From contig JAHBVK010000012.1 of assembly GCA_019637555.1 (NCBI GenBank), positions 58,431-122,430 of the forward strand: a stretch of DNA of 64,000 nucleotides, written 5' to 3'. The notes under the pieces were generated by a model that saw nothing but the letters and a program-made list of their open reading frames with translations, searched no databases and had not been told where the DNA came from. How positions within the stretch are numbered: the first letter of the stretch is position 1; every line of letters starts with the position of its first letter. The translations under genes were made by a program, and so were the position numbers. This document shows, in pieces, positions 32,910 to 41,879 of the stretch. The DNA comes from Anaerolineae bacterium (GTDB lineage: Bacteria > Chloroflexota > Anaerolineae > Aggregatilineales > UBA2796).

Positions 32910-34895
32910 ATGACGTTGCCCGTTCGTGAGCTTGTACTGTACAAACATGGGGTCGGCTTCTTCGTTCGGCAGGGGCAGATCAGCGGTACTCAGTTTGGCG
33001 TCACCTTCCGCCGCGATGAGGTCAATGACATCCTCAAGAGCCTCATAGTCTTCGATCAGGCTGGTGGGCAGGTGCTTGGCATCGACTACCAGACACCGAT
33101 GGATCGCGAGGTACGGCTAGCCAACAGTTCGATCCGCCTTTCGGAAACCAACAGCGTGCGTGATCTGATCCGACGTTTGCGCGGACGCCGCGTGGAGATC
33201 ACCACTCTAAAAGCGGGAAACGCGGCAGCCTTCAGTGGACGCATGATCGGACTCGATGAGTTGATCACGGACGAAGCCTCTCAAAGCACTACCGCCGTCC
33301 AACTTGATAGCGGACAGGTACAGATTGTCGCGCTGTCCGATATTACGGGTATCAAGATACTGGATTCACTGGCGGAATCCGATCTTTCCTACTTCCTCGA
33401 CACCAGCTTAATCGAGGATTCGCGGCGCACCGTCAACGTCCGCCTCAGCGAGGGCGATCACGATATAGTGATCTACTACGTAGCGCCCAGTCCTACCTGG
33501 CGGGTGAGCTATCGACTGGTCGCAGAGTCGGATGCGAATCAGCAAACGGGTAAGGCGCTGTTGCAGGGATGGGGGTTGTTCGATAATCGCCTCGAAGAAG
33601 ATTTGGATCAGGTAAAAGTCACCCTAGTGGCAGGTCAGCCGATTTCCTTCATCTACGATCTCTATACCTCGCAGATTCCCGCCCGTCCGACGGTCAGAGA
33701 CGAAGCCAGAGTCGCGCCCGGACCAGTCGAATATGCGGAAGCAGCAGCCGCTGAGGAACTCATGGATGCAATGCCGCGAGAACGTGCTTTTGGCGGCGCA
33801 TCCCGCGCCACTGCTAACCGCTTTATGGCGGCATCTGCACCAATGGCAGCAGCCGCGCCGCCACGCCCCAAGCTGGCGGATGTGGCGCAATCCACAGCCA
33901 CGAGTACCGAAACCAAAGATGCTGCTGAATTTTTCCAGTATGCAATCACGACACCTGTTACTGTTAAGCGCGGCGATTCGGCTCTCGTACCGATCACCAA
34001 TAGCCAGATCAAATACAGCCGCGAACTGCTCTATAACGGCGCGAAGCTGCCTAACCATCCGGTTGCGGCGCTGCGTTTCAGCAATAGCACGGGTTTAACG
34101 CTGGAACGTGGACCGATCACTGTGGTTGAGGATGGGGACTACAAAGGCGAAGCGATAGTAGCATTCACCAAAGATAATGGTGAAGTCTATTTGCCTTATG
34201 CGGTTGAACTTGGTGTTAAAGTGACCGAGCACAGCAATACCTCCGAGCAGACGGTTAAGTTCTCCATTTCCGGCTCCTATCTGCGTCATGATCTCTATCG
34301 TATCGAAACCACCACTTATATTCTGGAAAACACCACGACTCGCCCATTAGTAGTGACTATTGAAGCATCTGGCAAACCCAACTGGACTCAATGGGAACTA
34401 TTCGATACTCGCAAACCTGACGCTGAAAATGCCAACGAGCAGCGCTGGAAGGTAGAGACTGAAGCGCGAAAATCTGCTACCTTCACTCGCAAGCGGCGAG
34501 CACTGGTCTACAAGCAGGAAGAACTGATCAACCTGAACTATCAGAACTTACAGCGCTACCTAGAAAACAAGTGGCTGGATCGCGCGACCTTCGATCAGTT
34601 GACAGAACTATTGAATACCCTAGGAGTGATCCAGCGTGCCAATGAGGAAATCGCCAAGCTGAATAGAGATCGCACACAGGTTTATGAGGAGCAGAATCAG
34701 CTTCGTGCCAACATCACTACCTTGCAAACTAATGATGCCGAAGTCGGTTTGCGCAACCGGATGCTGGCGCAGTTGACCGCCACTCAGGATCGACTGGATA
34801 GCATTGCGGCGCGCTTATCCGAATTGGAAGCGACCATCATTACGGCTCAGAAAGCCGTAGATTCCTTTATCGCGGGTGAACACGAATCCACGTAA
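32910..34895 (+). CDS. DUF4139-family protein
   Basis: The ATG at 32910 follows GGAGG by 7 bases and gives about 661 residues; the longer frame from 32814 has no ribosome binding site. The opening LPVRELVLYKHGVGFFVRQG and the central YYVAPSPTWRVSYRLVAES plus QGWGLFDNRLEEDLDQVKVTLVAGQPISF match DUF4139 proteins. An Ala/Pro-rich low-complexity insert lies near residues 265-330. The last 130 residues form a coiled coil (EEIAKLNRDRTQVYEEQNQL). There is no signal peptide. The role is unknown; it converges on anti-sigma gene 2. Confidence 0.8.
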   Translation: MTLPVRELVLYKHGVGFFVRQGQISGTQFGVTFRRDEVNDILKSLIVFDQAGGQVLGIDYQTPMDREVRLANSSIRLSETNSVRDLIRRLRGRRVEITTLKAGNAAAFSGRMIGLDELITDEASQSTTAVQLDSGQVQIVALSDITGIKILDSLAESDLSYFLDTSLIEDSRRTVNVRLSEGDHDIVIYYVAPSPTWRVSYRLVAESDANQQTGKALLQGWGLFDNRLEEDLDQVKVTLVAGQPISFIYDLYTSQIPARPTVRDEARVAPGPVEYAEAAAAEELMDAMPRERAFGGASRATANRFMAASAPMAAAAPPRPKLADVAQSTATSTETKDAAEFFQYAITTPVTVKRGDSALVPITNSQIKYSRELLYNGAKLPNHPVAALRFSNSTGLTLERGPITVVEDGDYKGEAIVAFTKDNGEVYLPYAVELGVKVTEHSNTSEQTVKFSISGSYLRHDLYRIETTTYILENTTTRPLVVTIEASGKPNWTQWELFDTRKPDAENANEQRWKVETEARKSATFTRKRRALVYKQEELINLNYQNLQRYLENKWLDRATFDQLTELLNTLGVIQRANEEIAKLNRDRTQVYEEQNQLRANITTLQTNDAEVGLRNRMLAQLTATQDRLDSIAARLSELEATIITAQKAVDSFIAGEHEST

Positions 34896-34941
34896 GGGTG
34901 AACAAGACACGGCGACAACTTAAATAATCAGCATATGGAAC

Positions 34942-34968
34942 GCGATGACCGGTTGCGCTAGTCATCGC
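34942..34968. terminator. Hairpin at the convergent end of the anti-sigma gene
   Basis: GCGATGAC (34942-34949) pairs perfectly with GTCATCGC (34961-34968). It covers the stop codon of the anti-sigma gene and separates it from the convergent DUF4139 gene. There is no T tract, so its terminator role is uncertain. Confidence 0.35.
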
Positions 34969-35737
34969 CGCCACCGCGTCCACTGCCGCTGCTATCTTTG
35001 CCACTATCTCCGCCGCCACCCGGACCGGAATTGCCACCGCCGCCGTGATCATCACCGCTGTCATCGTCACCACCGTGATCGTCATCTTGATCCTGTGTTG
35101 GTACTGGTGCGGGTGGGTTCGTAGCGATGATCGGACGACGGGTTGGTGTCCGTGTCGCTGTAACTGTAGTCGTGACTGAAGGTGAAGGTGTCGCGGTTGC
35201 AGATGATGTAAGAGTTGCTGTCGCCGTCATCACTGGCATGGTGTTAGTTGGATCCACCACAGTGATCGTCGCCGTTTGAGTTGCAGTTAGCGTAGCTGTC
35301 GGCGTGAATGTAGCGGTGGAAGTAAAGGTTGCAGCGACAGGTTGCGTTGCCGTCGTAGTTGCTGTTGCAGTTGCAGTCGCCGTCCGTTGCGCTAGCTGCT
35401 GTAAAATCACTGTTGTACCATAACTACCGAGCGCGACGAGGATCAGCAGCGCCGCAACTGACCAGCCAGAAATAAGCCGCCATGCGGGCGCGCGACGGGG
35501 TGCACGTCGTTGATATCCTTCCAAGCGGAAGCGAATTCGTTCTTGTGCTTGAGCTATCTCAGCGGCATTGGGGCGTGCTCGCTGCACCGCTGACCTCATT
35601 TCCAATAAGCCGCGGAGTTGCTCGGCATACTGGGGATAGGCATGCAGACAGTCTGTCATCGTCTGACCGTTATGCAACCGCTCTAGACAATCCTCAAATG
35701 CCTCCAGTAACCCCTGTGGGAAGGTGTCAGTCGCCAT
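34958..35737 (-). CDS. Putative membrane anti-sigma factor with Asp/Gly-rich tail
   Basis: From the ATG at 35737 the product is about 259 residues. A cytoplasmic helical domain comes first (GLLEAFEDCLERLHNGQTMTDCLHAYP, then LRGLLEMRSAVQRARP), then one membrane helix (WRLISGWSVAALLILVALGSY), a Thr-rich stalk and a C-terminal Asp/Gly-rich tail. The gene overlaps the 3' end of the ECF gene by 11 bases, so the two are translationally coupled and it is the likely anti-sigma partner. No zinc-finger motif is present. The ORF can be opened to 35794, but that part reads inside the sigma gene. Confidence 0.65.
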   Translation of the reverse strand: MATDTFPQGLLEAFEDCLERLHNGQTMTDCLHAYPQYAEQLRGLLEMRSAVQRARPNAAEIAQAQERIRFRLEGYQRRAPRRAPAWRLISGWSVAALLILVALGSYGTTVILQQLAQRTATATATATTTATQPVAATFTSTATFTPTATLTATQTATITVVDPTNTMPVMTATATLTSSATATPSPSVTTTVTATRTPTRRPIIATNPPAPVPTQDQDDDHGGDDDSGDDHGGGGNSGPGGGGDSGKDSSGSGRGGGDD

Positions 35738-36329
35738 ATGTGCCACTCTCACCGTTCTCGGTTGAGGACAGCAATAACTTTCGCAGCGTATCAACTGCGC
35801 GGAATTGCAGAGACTTAATCGCGCTAACAGATTTATTCATCATATCCGCGGTCTCCTGCAAACTTAGCTCCTCGCTAAAACGCAGGATCAACACCTCTTG
35901 TTGTTCAGGAGCCAGCATTCGTAAGAGGCGGCGTATGCGTTCGACGCTGGCATGACGGATGATCCCGATCTCCAAATCGCCTTCTGTTTCGTCGAAATTA
36001 CTGGCAGGCAGCCATTCGTCTAACGTGACTGTTGGCATTTTCCGCTGCCTACCATAATGTCTATACACTTCATGCCGCGCGATCCGGAATAACCAGCCGC
36101 GCAAACTCTGACGCGGACCACTAGGTTTGCCGAGATGATCTACAAGCTGGAAAAATACATCAGCGGCAATATCTTCCGCTTCATGTTGACTTTCTAGATG
36201 TAAACGGACAAACCGATAAACCGATGGAAAGTAACGTTCATAGATTTCAGATACGGCTTGCTGGCTACCTCGTCGTGCGAGTGCCAGCAGCCGATCTTCC
36301 GTTTCAATATCGGGCAGCGTGAAAGCCAT
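35727..36329 (-). CDS. ECF-family RNA polymerase sigma factor (pair 2)
   Basis: The 200-residue product has region 2 (RFVRLHLESQHEAEDIAADVFFQLV, then LRGWLFRIARHEVYRHYGR) and region 4 (RMLAPEQQEVLILRFSEELSLQETADMM, then NKSVSAIKSLQFRAV). It lies between the DUF5666 gene (26 bases upstream) and the overlapping anti-sigma gene, so the three form one operon. Its promoter region upstream of 37252 does not show the GGAACC-N15-GTGT motif seen at the two other ECF genes. Confidence 0.9.
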   Translation of the reverse strand: MAFTLPDIETEDRLLALARRGSQQAVSEIYERYFPSVYRFVRLHLESQHEAEDIAADVFFQLVDHLGKPSGPRQSLRGWLFRIARHEVYRHYGRQRKMPTVTLDEWLPASNFDETEGDLEIGIIRHASVERIRRLLRMLAPEQQEVLILRFSEELSLQETADMMNKSVSAIKSLQFRAVDTLRKLLLSSTENGESGTYGD

Positions 36330-36355
36330 TCCTCGCCTATCCCCGTGGGTAGAGA

Positions 36356-37252
36356 CTAATCATCACCGCGCCCACTGCCACCGTCGTCGCCTCCTCTACC
36401 GCCGCCACGGTCACCCCCTCTGTCATCGCCACCGCGGTCATCGTCTCCGCCACGCCCACTACCGCCACCGCTGTTGTCGTCACCACGATCATCTCCCTGA
36501 TCATCGCTGCTGTCATCTTCCCCACGTCGATCCCTAATACTACTAATTACTTCGACTTCACGTGCCTTGACGGATTTGGACGACACCAGTTGACCTTCTA
36601 CCTTCACTTGCTTACCAACTGCCAGCGTACCTTTGATTTCGGCATTGCTGGTGTCAACTGACAGTCCATTCACCGTCAGGATCGCGCCGTTAACAGCAGT
36701 GATCGTACCGCGAAATTCCACCTCACCAACGCTGCTATTATCCTGATCATCATTTGGCAGCAGTGCGTTCACCTGTCTGGCGATTAACACACCAGCAGTC
36801 CCAAACTGACCCTCTACCTTGACGCGTAACCCAATGGCTAGCGTCACGTTGATCTCTGCGTTGGAGATGTCCACTATCAGTCCATCAACCGTGATCGTCG
36901 TAGAAGCTAACGCCGTTATGGTGCCACGTAGTTCGACTTCATCACCAACTGGCGTCATCGTCGCTGGAATGACCTTTACCTCACGCGCGGCGACAGTCGT
37001 GACTGTAGTGAGCGTACCCTCAACTTTGACCCAGCTACCAACGGCAAGCTGACCCTGTACTTCTGCACTGGAAATGTCGACCGAGATTCCTCTCACCGTG
37101 ATTGTGTTAGCGCTAATGGCGGTAATCTGACCGCGAAACTCGATTTGTGTGCTAGATTGCGCGCTGGCGGAGCGCGGTACACCAAGCGCCGTCGCTAAAA
37201 TAAAACTCAGCACCAACGCCAATTTAGAGATGAGTCGGGATTGCTTTATCAT
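36356..37252 (-). CDS. Secreted protein with three DUF5666 repeats and Asp/Gly/Arg-rich tail
   Basis: The 298-residue product has a signal peptide (ISKLALVLSFILATALGV-PRSASAQ) and three DUF5666 beta units of about 65 residues, starting IEFRGQITAISANTITVRG, VELRGTITALASTTITVDG and VEFRGTITAVNGAILTVNG. A 45-residue tail of Asp, Gly and Arg follows. The tail composition resembles that of the anti-sigma protein encoded two genes downstream. The ATG is preceded by GGAGG. It heads the operon with ECF sigma 2. The role is unknown; an extracytoplasmic ligand or matrix component is possible. Confidence 0.82.
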   Translation of the reverse strand: MIKQSRLISKLALVLSFILATALGVPRSASAQSSTQIEFRGQITAISANTITVRGISVDISSAEVQGQLAVGSWVKVEGTLTTVTTVAAREVKVIPATMTPVGDEVELRGTITALASTTITVDGLIVDISNAEINVTLAIGLRVKVEGQFGTAGVLIARQVNALLPNDDQDNSSVGEVEFRGTITAVNGAILTVNGLSVDTSNAEIKGTLAVGKQVKVEGQLVSSKSVKAREVEVISSIRDRRGEDDSSDDQGDDRGDDNSGGGSGRGGDDDRGGDDRGGDRGGGRGGDDGGSGRGDD

Positions 37253-37362
37253 TACTGACCTCCAATAGTCCTGTTATCTGCAAATCGCCTTGATCTGCGA
37301 CTTACACTCACTCCGAGTCGAGAGCAGGAAAAAGGTTTCGGTCAGTTTGATGAGTAAGAAAT

Positions 37363-37395
37363 GAGAACCCGGTACCATGATGGTGCCGGGTTCTC
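37363..37395 (-). terminator. Hairpin downstream of the sulfurtransferase gene
   Basis: GAGAACCCGGTACC pairs with GGTGCCGGGTTCTC (one G-T wobble) around a 5-base loop, 40 bases after the rhodanese stop. It is followed on the minus strand by ATTTCTTACTC. It is the likely end of the suf-TIR-rhodanese transcript. Confidence 0.6.
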
Positions 37396-37434
37396 TGGAT
37401 AACCTAATTCGAAAGGTTGGATGCTGAATGCTGC

Positions 37435-38322
37435 TTATTTCTCAATCGGTGCGCCGACGAGATTGCCCCACTCTGTCCACGAACCATCGTAGTTGCGGAC
37501 GTTGGGATAGCCAAGCAGATAGGTGAGCACGAACCACGTATGTGACGAACGCTCACCAATGCGGCAGTAGGCGATCACGTTGTCGTTGGAGTTTAGCCCC
37601 GCTTCACCCTCGTAAATCTGCTTCAGTTGGTCAGCACTCTTAAAGGTTGCGTCTTCGTTGGCAGCTCGTGCCCACGGTACGCTCTTTGCACCGGGAATAT
37701 GACCACCACGCTGCGCCCCTTCGTTGGGATAGTTTTCCATGTGCAGCACTTCACCGCTGTACTCTTTGGGGCTACGGACATCGATCAACGGCTGCTTGTT
37801 CTGACTATGCGCCGCCACCTGATCGCGGAACGCACGGATGCGATAGTCCGCGCGTTCACGGGCAATGTAAGTGGCAGCCGGATAGCTGGGCACTTCTTTA
37901 GTCAGCGGGCGGCCCTCGGCAATCCATTTGGCGCGCCCACCATCCATGACCTTGGCGCTGCTGTGACCGAACAACTGGAATACCCAGAATGCATAAGTTG
38001 CCCACCAGTTGCTCTTGTCGCCGTAAAAGATGACCGTTGTATCGTTGCTGATGCCGTACTTGGACATCAAACTCTCGAATTGTTGGCGATCCAGATAGTC
38101 ACGGCGAACGCTGTCGTTCAGGTCGCCCACCCAGTCTATATGAACTGCACCGGGGATATGCCCCTGACTGTAGAGCAGAATGTCTTCATTTGTTTCGACC
38201 AACCGAATGCCGGGATCATTAAGGTGGTCAGCGACCCACTGTGTGGACACGAGTGCATCAGGATGGGCGTAGCCCTTATCCACAATCATGGGATCAACAG
38301 ATGTTTGAGCGACAGTAGACAT
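37435..38322 (-). CDS. Two-domain rhodanese sulfurtransferase (SseA/TST type)
   Basis: The product (about 295 residues) has two rhodanese domains. The N-terminal one is inactive ([26 protein letters not shown]). The C-terminal one carries the persulfide Cys in [30 protein letters not shown] fits thiosulfate rather than 3-mercaptopyruvate sulfurtransferases, but donor choice is not certain. The ATG at 38322 has GGAGGAG 8 bases upstream; the longer frame to 38388 does not. It is the last gene of the run sufD, TIR protein, rhodanese, ending at a hairpin. It could supply sulfane sulfur for cluster assembly (inference). Confidence 0.9.
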   Translation of the reverse strand: MSTVAQTSVDPMIVDKGYAHPDALVSTQWVADHLNDPGIRLVETNEDILLYSQGHIPGAVHIDWVGDLNDSVRRDYLDRQQFESLMSKYGISNDTTVIFYGDKSNWWATYAFWVFQLFGHSSAKVMDGGRAKWIAEGRPLTKEVPSYPAATYIARERADYRIRAFRDQVAAHSQNKQPLIDVRSPKEYSGEVLHMENYPNEGAQRGGHIPGAKSVPWARAANEDATFKSADQLKQIYEGEAGLNSNDNVIAYCRIGERSSHTWFVLTYLLGYPNVRNYDGSWTEWGNLVGAPIEK

Positions 38323-38394
38323 TATTTTCTCCTCCAAATTCGATTCGTTTGCGCTGCGGTGAAACAAATTCTTGATGTCTTGATTCACGGCTGA

Positions 38395-39207
38395 TCAGCC
38401 GATTCGTTGATATACGAGATTTTGTCCTTGTCCGGAAACCGCTGTAAAGCCATAAGGACTGGCACCCGTGACGGTCAGCAGCGTGATCTGCGAGAATGTC
38501 TGGTAGGGCATGTTGGACATGGTGTAATTCATCTGAATGGTGATTTGCGATCCGGACATCGACCAGACACCTTGCATGGCAATTGTGCCCTGTTGAGTCA
38601 TCAGGTTGCCGCTGTACTGTCCGTTCGGCAGAAAAATGTTTTGCCCGTAGCTCGCCATGAACTGAGTGTAGGGAAAGGGAAACGAGACATGGACTTGCCA
38701 CGTTCCTACCGGACTAAACGTGGGTTGGAACTGCTGCGTCTCCGGCACGGCTGGCATCGATTGTGTTTGGCGCGGTGGCGCTTGTGGCGTTCCCTGCGGT
38801 GGCGCGGATTGCTGGCTGCTTTGTAACGCAGTGACCAGTCGGGTCATCGCGTTCTGATATGGCTCTACCGTGAAATCAACGTGCTGTAACCCGGCAAGCT
38901 GATAAGCCATGGCTGCCGGGATGTTGCACTGCTGAATGATGATCGGGATTTTGCGTTTGCGTTGATCGTCAGCGAGGGTTAGCTCCTTCGCCACGTTTTC
39001 GCTTTCTACAGAATTGGGCGAAAGAACGATAATGAACCAATCGCAAGCGTTGATTCCCTCTACAATCGATTTACGCCACTGCTCCCCGGACTGGATACTA
39101 CTGCGATCCAACCAGACGTTGAATCCCTGCTGCTGCAATTGCGCTACAAGATGATCAACAAACTGGTTATCTTTGCGCGAATAGCTCAGGAACAATAGTT
39201 GGGTCAT
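38395..39207 (-). CDS. TIR-domain protein with C-terminal beta domain
   Basis: The 270-residue protein starts with a TIR domain (about 1-130): LLFLSYSRKDNQFVDHLVAQL, GFNVWLDRSSIQSGEQW, DWFIIVLSPNSVESENVAKEL. E75 in the last motif stands where bacterial TIR NADases have the catalytic Glu. A Pro/Gln linker (about 135-170) leads to a beta-rich domain (PVGTWQVHVSFPFPYTQF, LPNGQYSGNLMTQQGTIAMQGVWS), similar to lipocalin-like or ligand-sensing folds. It has no signal peptide. It lies 30 bases after sufD on the same strand. Possible roles are NAD-cleaving defence effector or signalling scaffold; neither is shown. Confidence 0.8.
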   Translation of the reverse strand: MTQLLFLSYSRKDNQFVDHLVAQLQQQGFNVWLDRSSIQSGEQWRKSIVEGINACDWFIIVLSPNSVESENVAKELTLADDQRKRKIPIIIQQCNIPAAMAYQLAGLQHVDFTVEPYQNAMTRLVTALQSSQQSAPPQGTPQAPPRQTQSMPAVPETQQFQPTFSPVGTWQVHVSFPFPYTQFMASYGQNIFLPNGQYSGNLMTQQGTIAMQGVWSMSGSQITIQMNYTMSNMPYQTFSQITLLTVTGASPYGFTAVSGQGQNLVYQRIG

Positions 39208-39237
39208 AAGTCACGTCATCGATCTGCAATGTTGGTG

Positions 39238-40602
39238 CTACGCGAACATCTCCACGCGCGCTTCCAGCTTTTGCTGAATATGCTCCTGTAAACGACGCTT
39301 GACCTCATCGAACGGAATGCGATCCATGATCGGATCGAAGTAACCGACCACAATCAGCCGTTCCGCATCGGCGCGAGTCATGCCGCGCGACATCAGGTAG
39401 AAGATTGGCTCATCTTCCAGCTTACCCACTGTTGCGGCGTGTGTGCAGCGGACATCGTTCGCTTCGATCTCTAGACCGGGAATACTGTCTGCGCGTGCTT
39501 CCTTACTCAGGACAAGGTTCCGATTTGCCTGAAAGCCATCGGTTTTCTGTGCGTTCGGCAGCACTTTGATCATGCCCTGCCACACCGTCTTGGATTCATC
39601 CTTGAGCGCACCCTTGAACAGCAGGTCGCTGGTGGTATGCGGTGCATTGTGGTTCTGCTGCGTATCGTGATCAAAGAGCTGATCAGTATCGGCAAAGTAC
39701 AACGCCGACATTCGTCCCCAACTAAACTCGCCGTCCAGTTCGATTTCGGTGAAGTCTTTGGTCAACTTGCTGCCCATCGTGCCGAGCACCCAGTCTAGTT
39801 TGCCGTGCGCGGCGACACGCCCACGCTCATGACGGAAGTCATAGACGTTACGACCCCAGTCTTGCAGCGAGACATACTTGAGATCAGCATTATCTGAGAC
39901 CAGGATTTCCGTCGCGCCTACATAGGCTGCTTGTAATGTGACACTCTCGTCGGAAAGATACTCATGCAGGTAGATCGCCTCTGCGCCCTCTTCCAGTACC
40001 ACTAAAATGTGTCCGAGAGTCATACCCGACTGCGTATTATAGAACACACTATGCAGCGGCAGCGTTACTTTGACGTTCTTAGGAACGTAGAGGAATGTTC
40101 CTTGCGTCCATAAGGCTGCTTGCAGTGCCGCGAATTTCCCGTCGCTCGGCTTGACTGCTTTGGTCATCAGTAGTGGGCGAACAATCGCTTCATGATCACG
40201 TACAGCAGTGCTGAGATCACAGAAAATTACGCCTTGCTGTTTAAGCTCATCGCTCAATTCGCTGTGAACGGTGCGACCATCCACAGCTGCGATCAAACCG
40301 CCCTGACGATCACCGATAAGCGGGCTGCGGTGCTGCTGCGGGATCACATCCAGTCCCGCGCGGCTATCCATATTGAACGTCAGCTTGCTGCCTTCTTCCC
40401 AGTTGATCTTGGTGTAATCGGTGCGTCGCCACTCCTCTGCCTTAAGTGAAGGCATCGGCATTGACTCGTAGAGTTCCCACGATGCCAATCGGGATTCCAA
40501 TACCCACTGCGGTTCATTGAGTGCGGCGCTTACTGCTTCAACATCGGCTTCGGTCAACGCAGGTGCCTGTAATTTGGTTGTTGCTCGTCGTACTACGGTC
40601 AC
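39238..40602 (-). CDS. sufD: Fe-S cluster assembly protein SufD
   Basis: SufD joins SufB and SufC in the SufBC2D scaffold. The 454-residue product is a right-handed beta-helix protein with SufD landmarks: EEWRRTDYTKI near the start, FLYVPKNVKVTLPLHSVF, LVVLEEGAEAIYLHEY, KFDH-type region around FADTDQLFDHDTQQNHN, and the C-terminal CTHAATVGKLEDEPIFYLMSRG with the conserved Cys and His. The start is a GTG at 40602. It is separated from sufB by three unrelated genes. The 108-base AT-rich gap upstream may carry its own promoter. Confidence 0.94.
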   Translation of the reverse strand: MTVVRRATTKLQAPALTEADVEAVSAALNEPQWVLESRLASWELYESMPMPSLKAEEWRRTDYTKINWEEGSKLTFNMDSRAGLDVIPQQHRSPLIGDRQGGLIAAVDGRTVHSELSDELKQQGVIFCDLSTAVRDHEAIVRPLLMTKAVKPSDGKFAALQAALWTQGTFLYVPKNVKVTLPLHSVFYNTQSGMTLGHILVVLEEGAEAIYLHEYLSDESVTLQAAYVGATEILVSDNADLKYVSLQDWGRNVYDFRHERGRVAAHGKLDWVLGTMGSKLTKDFTEIELDGEFSWGRMSALYFADTDQLFDHDTQQNHNAPHTTSDLLFKGALKDESKTVWQGMIKVLPNAQKTDGFQANRNLVLSKEARADSIPGLEIEANDVRCTHAATVGKLEDEPIFYLMSRGMTRADAERLIVVGYFDPIMDRIPFDEVKRRLQEHIQQKLEARVEMFA

Positions 40603-40710
40603 GGGTCAGTTCGTCTCCAATGTATCAGCCCGACGCTAACATGCCGGGACACTATGATCAAGATAATCCTGACTTCAAGAAAAAATTAATCTATATAATA
40701 TTTTCTCAGG

Positions 40711-41460
40711 TTAGAATTTTTTAGCCCTTATGCAGATGAAACCGGGACGCCGCCTCAAGCGTTCATAATCTTGTGGCGCGACTCGTCGAAACTCCTCTGT
40801 CGGCTGTGGCTCAAGCACCTTATCGATGTGAAAACCCGCCTCGATCACCGGATTTATGATCTCTTGAAAGGGACGCCTAAATCCCGTCATTTTCGGCTTT
40901 GGATCGCCAAAGCCGCTCCATTCCACTTCAAATCGCTGCACCGCCGAGTATTGCTTGATCTCGATCCCAAGCCTTGTTAGAAAAAGATAGTCTCCCAACG
41001 GGTTGCCACAGGAGAACACCACGATTCCGTCACTTTTGAGGATGCGAAAGTACTCACGAAATACACTGCGCCAGTCTTCTACATAATCTAACACTAACGG
41101 GCATACCACCAGATCGAAAGTTCTATCCGCAGCGAACTTCAGCCTCTGGTTGAGATCGGCAATCAACACTTCAGCACGATCTCCAACGCGCTGCCGTGTG
41201 ATCTCCACGAAACGAGGAGTCACGTCTACGGCAACGACTTTTGCTCCATGCTGGACAAGCCATTCCGTGTAGATACCCGGACCACAACCAGCATCTAGCA
41301 CCTTTAGTCCGGTTACATCGGGAAGCAATGATAATGTAGCCGGACGTTCGTAGTAAGCATTATGCGGTTTAGTTTCCGCTGCTTCAGCGTAACGATCCGC
41401 AAATTGCTCGTAGTTTTGCTCGCCAATAGTTTTGTTCAAGCTGTCGAAACAACCTTCCAA
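40711..41460 (-). CDS. Class I SAM-dependent methyltransferase (suf insert)
   Basis: The 249-residue product is a methyltransferase-11 type enzyme: YEQFADRYAEAAETKPHNAYYERPA, motif I LKVLDAGCGPGIYTEWLVQHG, post-I VVAVDVTPRFVEITRQR, motif II FDLVVCPLVLDYVEDW and post-II FREYFRILKSDGIVVFS. It resembles small-molecule methyltransferases, with the substrate unknown. It overlaps the DUF5990-like gene by 25 bases and sits between sufB and sufD with two other genes. It has no known link to Fe-S assembly. Confidence 0.85.
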   Translation of the reverse strand: MEGCFDSLNKTIGEQNYEQFADRYAEAAETKPHNAYYERPATLSLLPDVTGLKVLDAGCGPGIYTEWLVQHGAKVVAVDVTPRFVEITRQRVGDRAEVLIADLNQRLKFAADRTFDLVVCPLVLDYVEDWRSVFREYFRILKSDGIVVFSCGNPLGDYLFLTRLGIEIKQYSAVQRFEVEWSGFGDPKPKMTGFRRPFQEIINPVIEAGFHIDKVLEPQPTEEFRRVAPQDYERLRRRPGFICIRAKKF

Positions 41461-41861
41461 CCACCGTCCAACAGCGGTACGGTTGCTGCTCCTCTACCAT
41501 CTACGGCTACTTGCAATACGGCGTCGCTGCTCATTACTTCTTCAATTTGTGCCGCCGAAATCGAGCCAAGCTGTATTTTGATCCGCTTAACGATTTGCGA
41601 CTTGCCATCAGCATCCATTGCGCGAAGGGTCAGATAGAGAAATCGCGCTTTAGGTGATCCGTGCGCAAACTCGCCAGTTATGCCGACCTTATCACTCTCA
41701 ATGCTGATCTTCAGTACGACATCAAAAACTAGCGCACCATCAGATCGGGTTTCGCCCTTGCTTACTGCTCCCGACTTATCTTGCAGTCCGAACTCCGTTG
41801 TTGCTGATAACGGCGGGTTGATGCAAATCACGCGAATCGATACTTCTCGTTGTTGCGGCAA
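41436..41861 (-). CDS. DUF5990-like protein (suf insert)
   Basis: The 141-residue product starts REVSIRVICINPPLSATTEFGLQDKSG and continues LVFDVVLKISIESD, FAHGSPKARFLYLTLRAMDADGKSQIVKRIKIQLGSI. This is the layout of DUF5990, small cytoplasmic proteins of unknown function. It lies between the unknown 41880 gene and the methyltransferase. Base composition is more AT-rich than in sufB or sufD. Confidence 0.65.
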   Translation of the reverse strand: MPQQREVSIRVICINPPLSATTEFGLQDKSGAVSKGETRSDGALVFDVVLKISIESDKVGITGEFAHGSPKARFLYLTLRAMDADGKSQIVKRIKIQLGSISAAQIEEVMSSDAVLQVAVDGRGAATVPLLDGGWKVVSTA

Positions 41862-41879
41862 ATGATTATCTCTTACCTG

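Noticed and set aside
37253..37340. ECF-type promoter before the DUF5666-sigma 2 operon
   Set aside because: A GAAACC occurs on the minus strand, but no GTGT-type -10 lies at the spacing seen at the other two ECF genes.
37627..38394. 255-residue frame antisense to the rhodanese gene
   Set aside because: It is a shadow of a clear two-domain rhodanese and has no plausible start or motif of its own.
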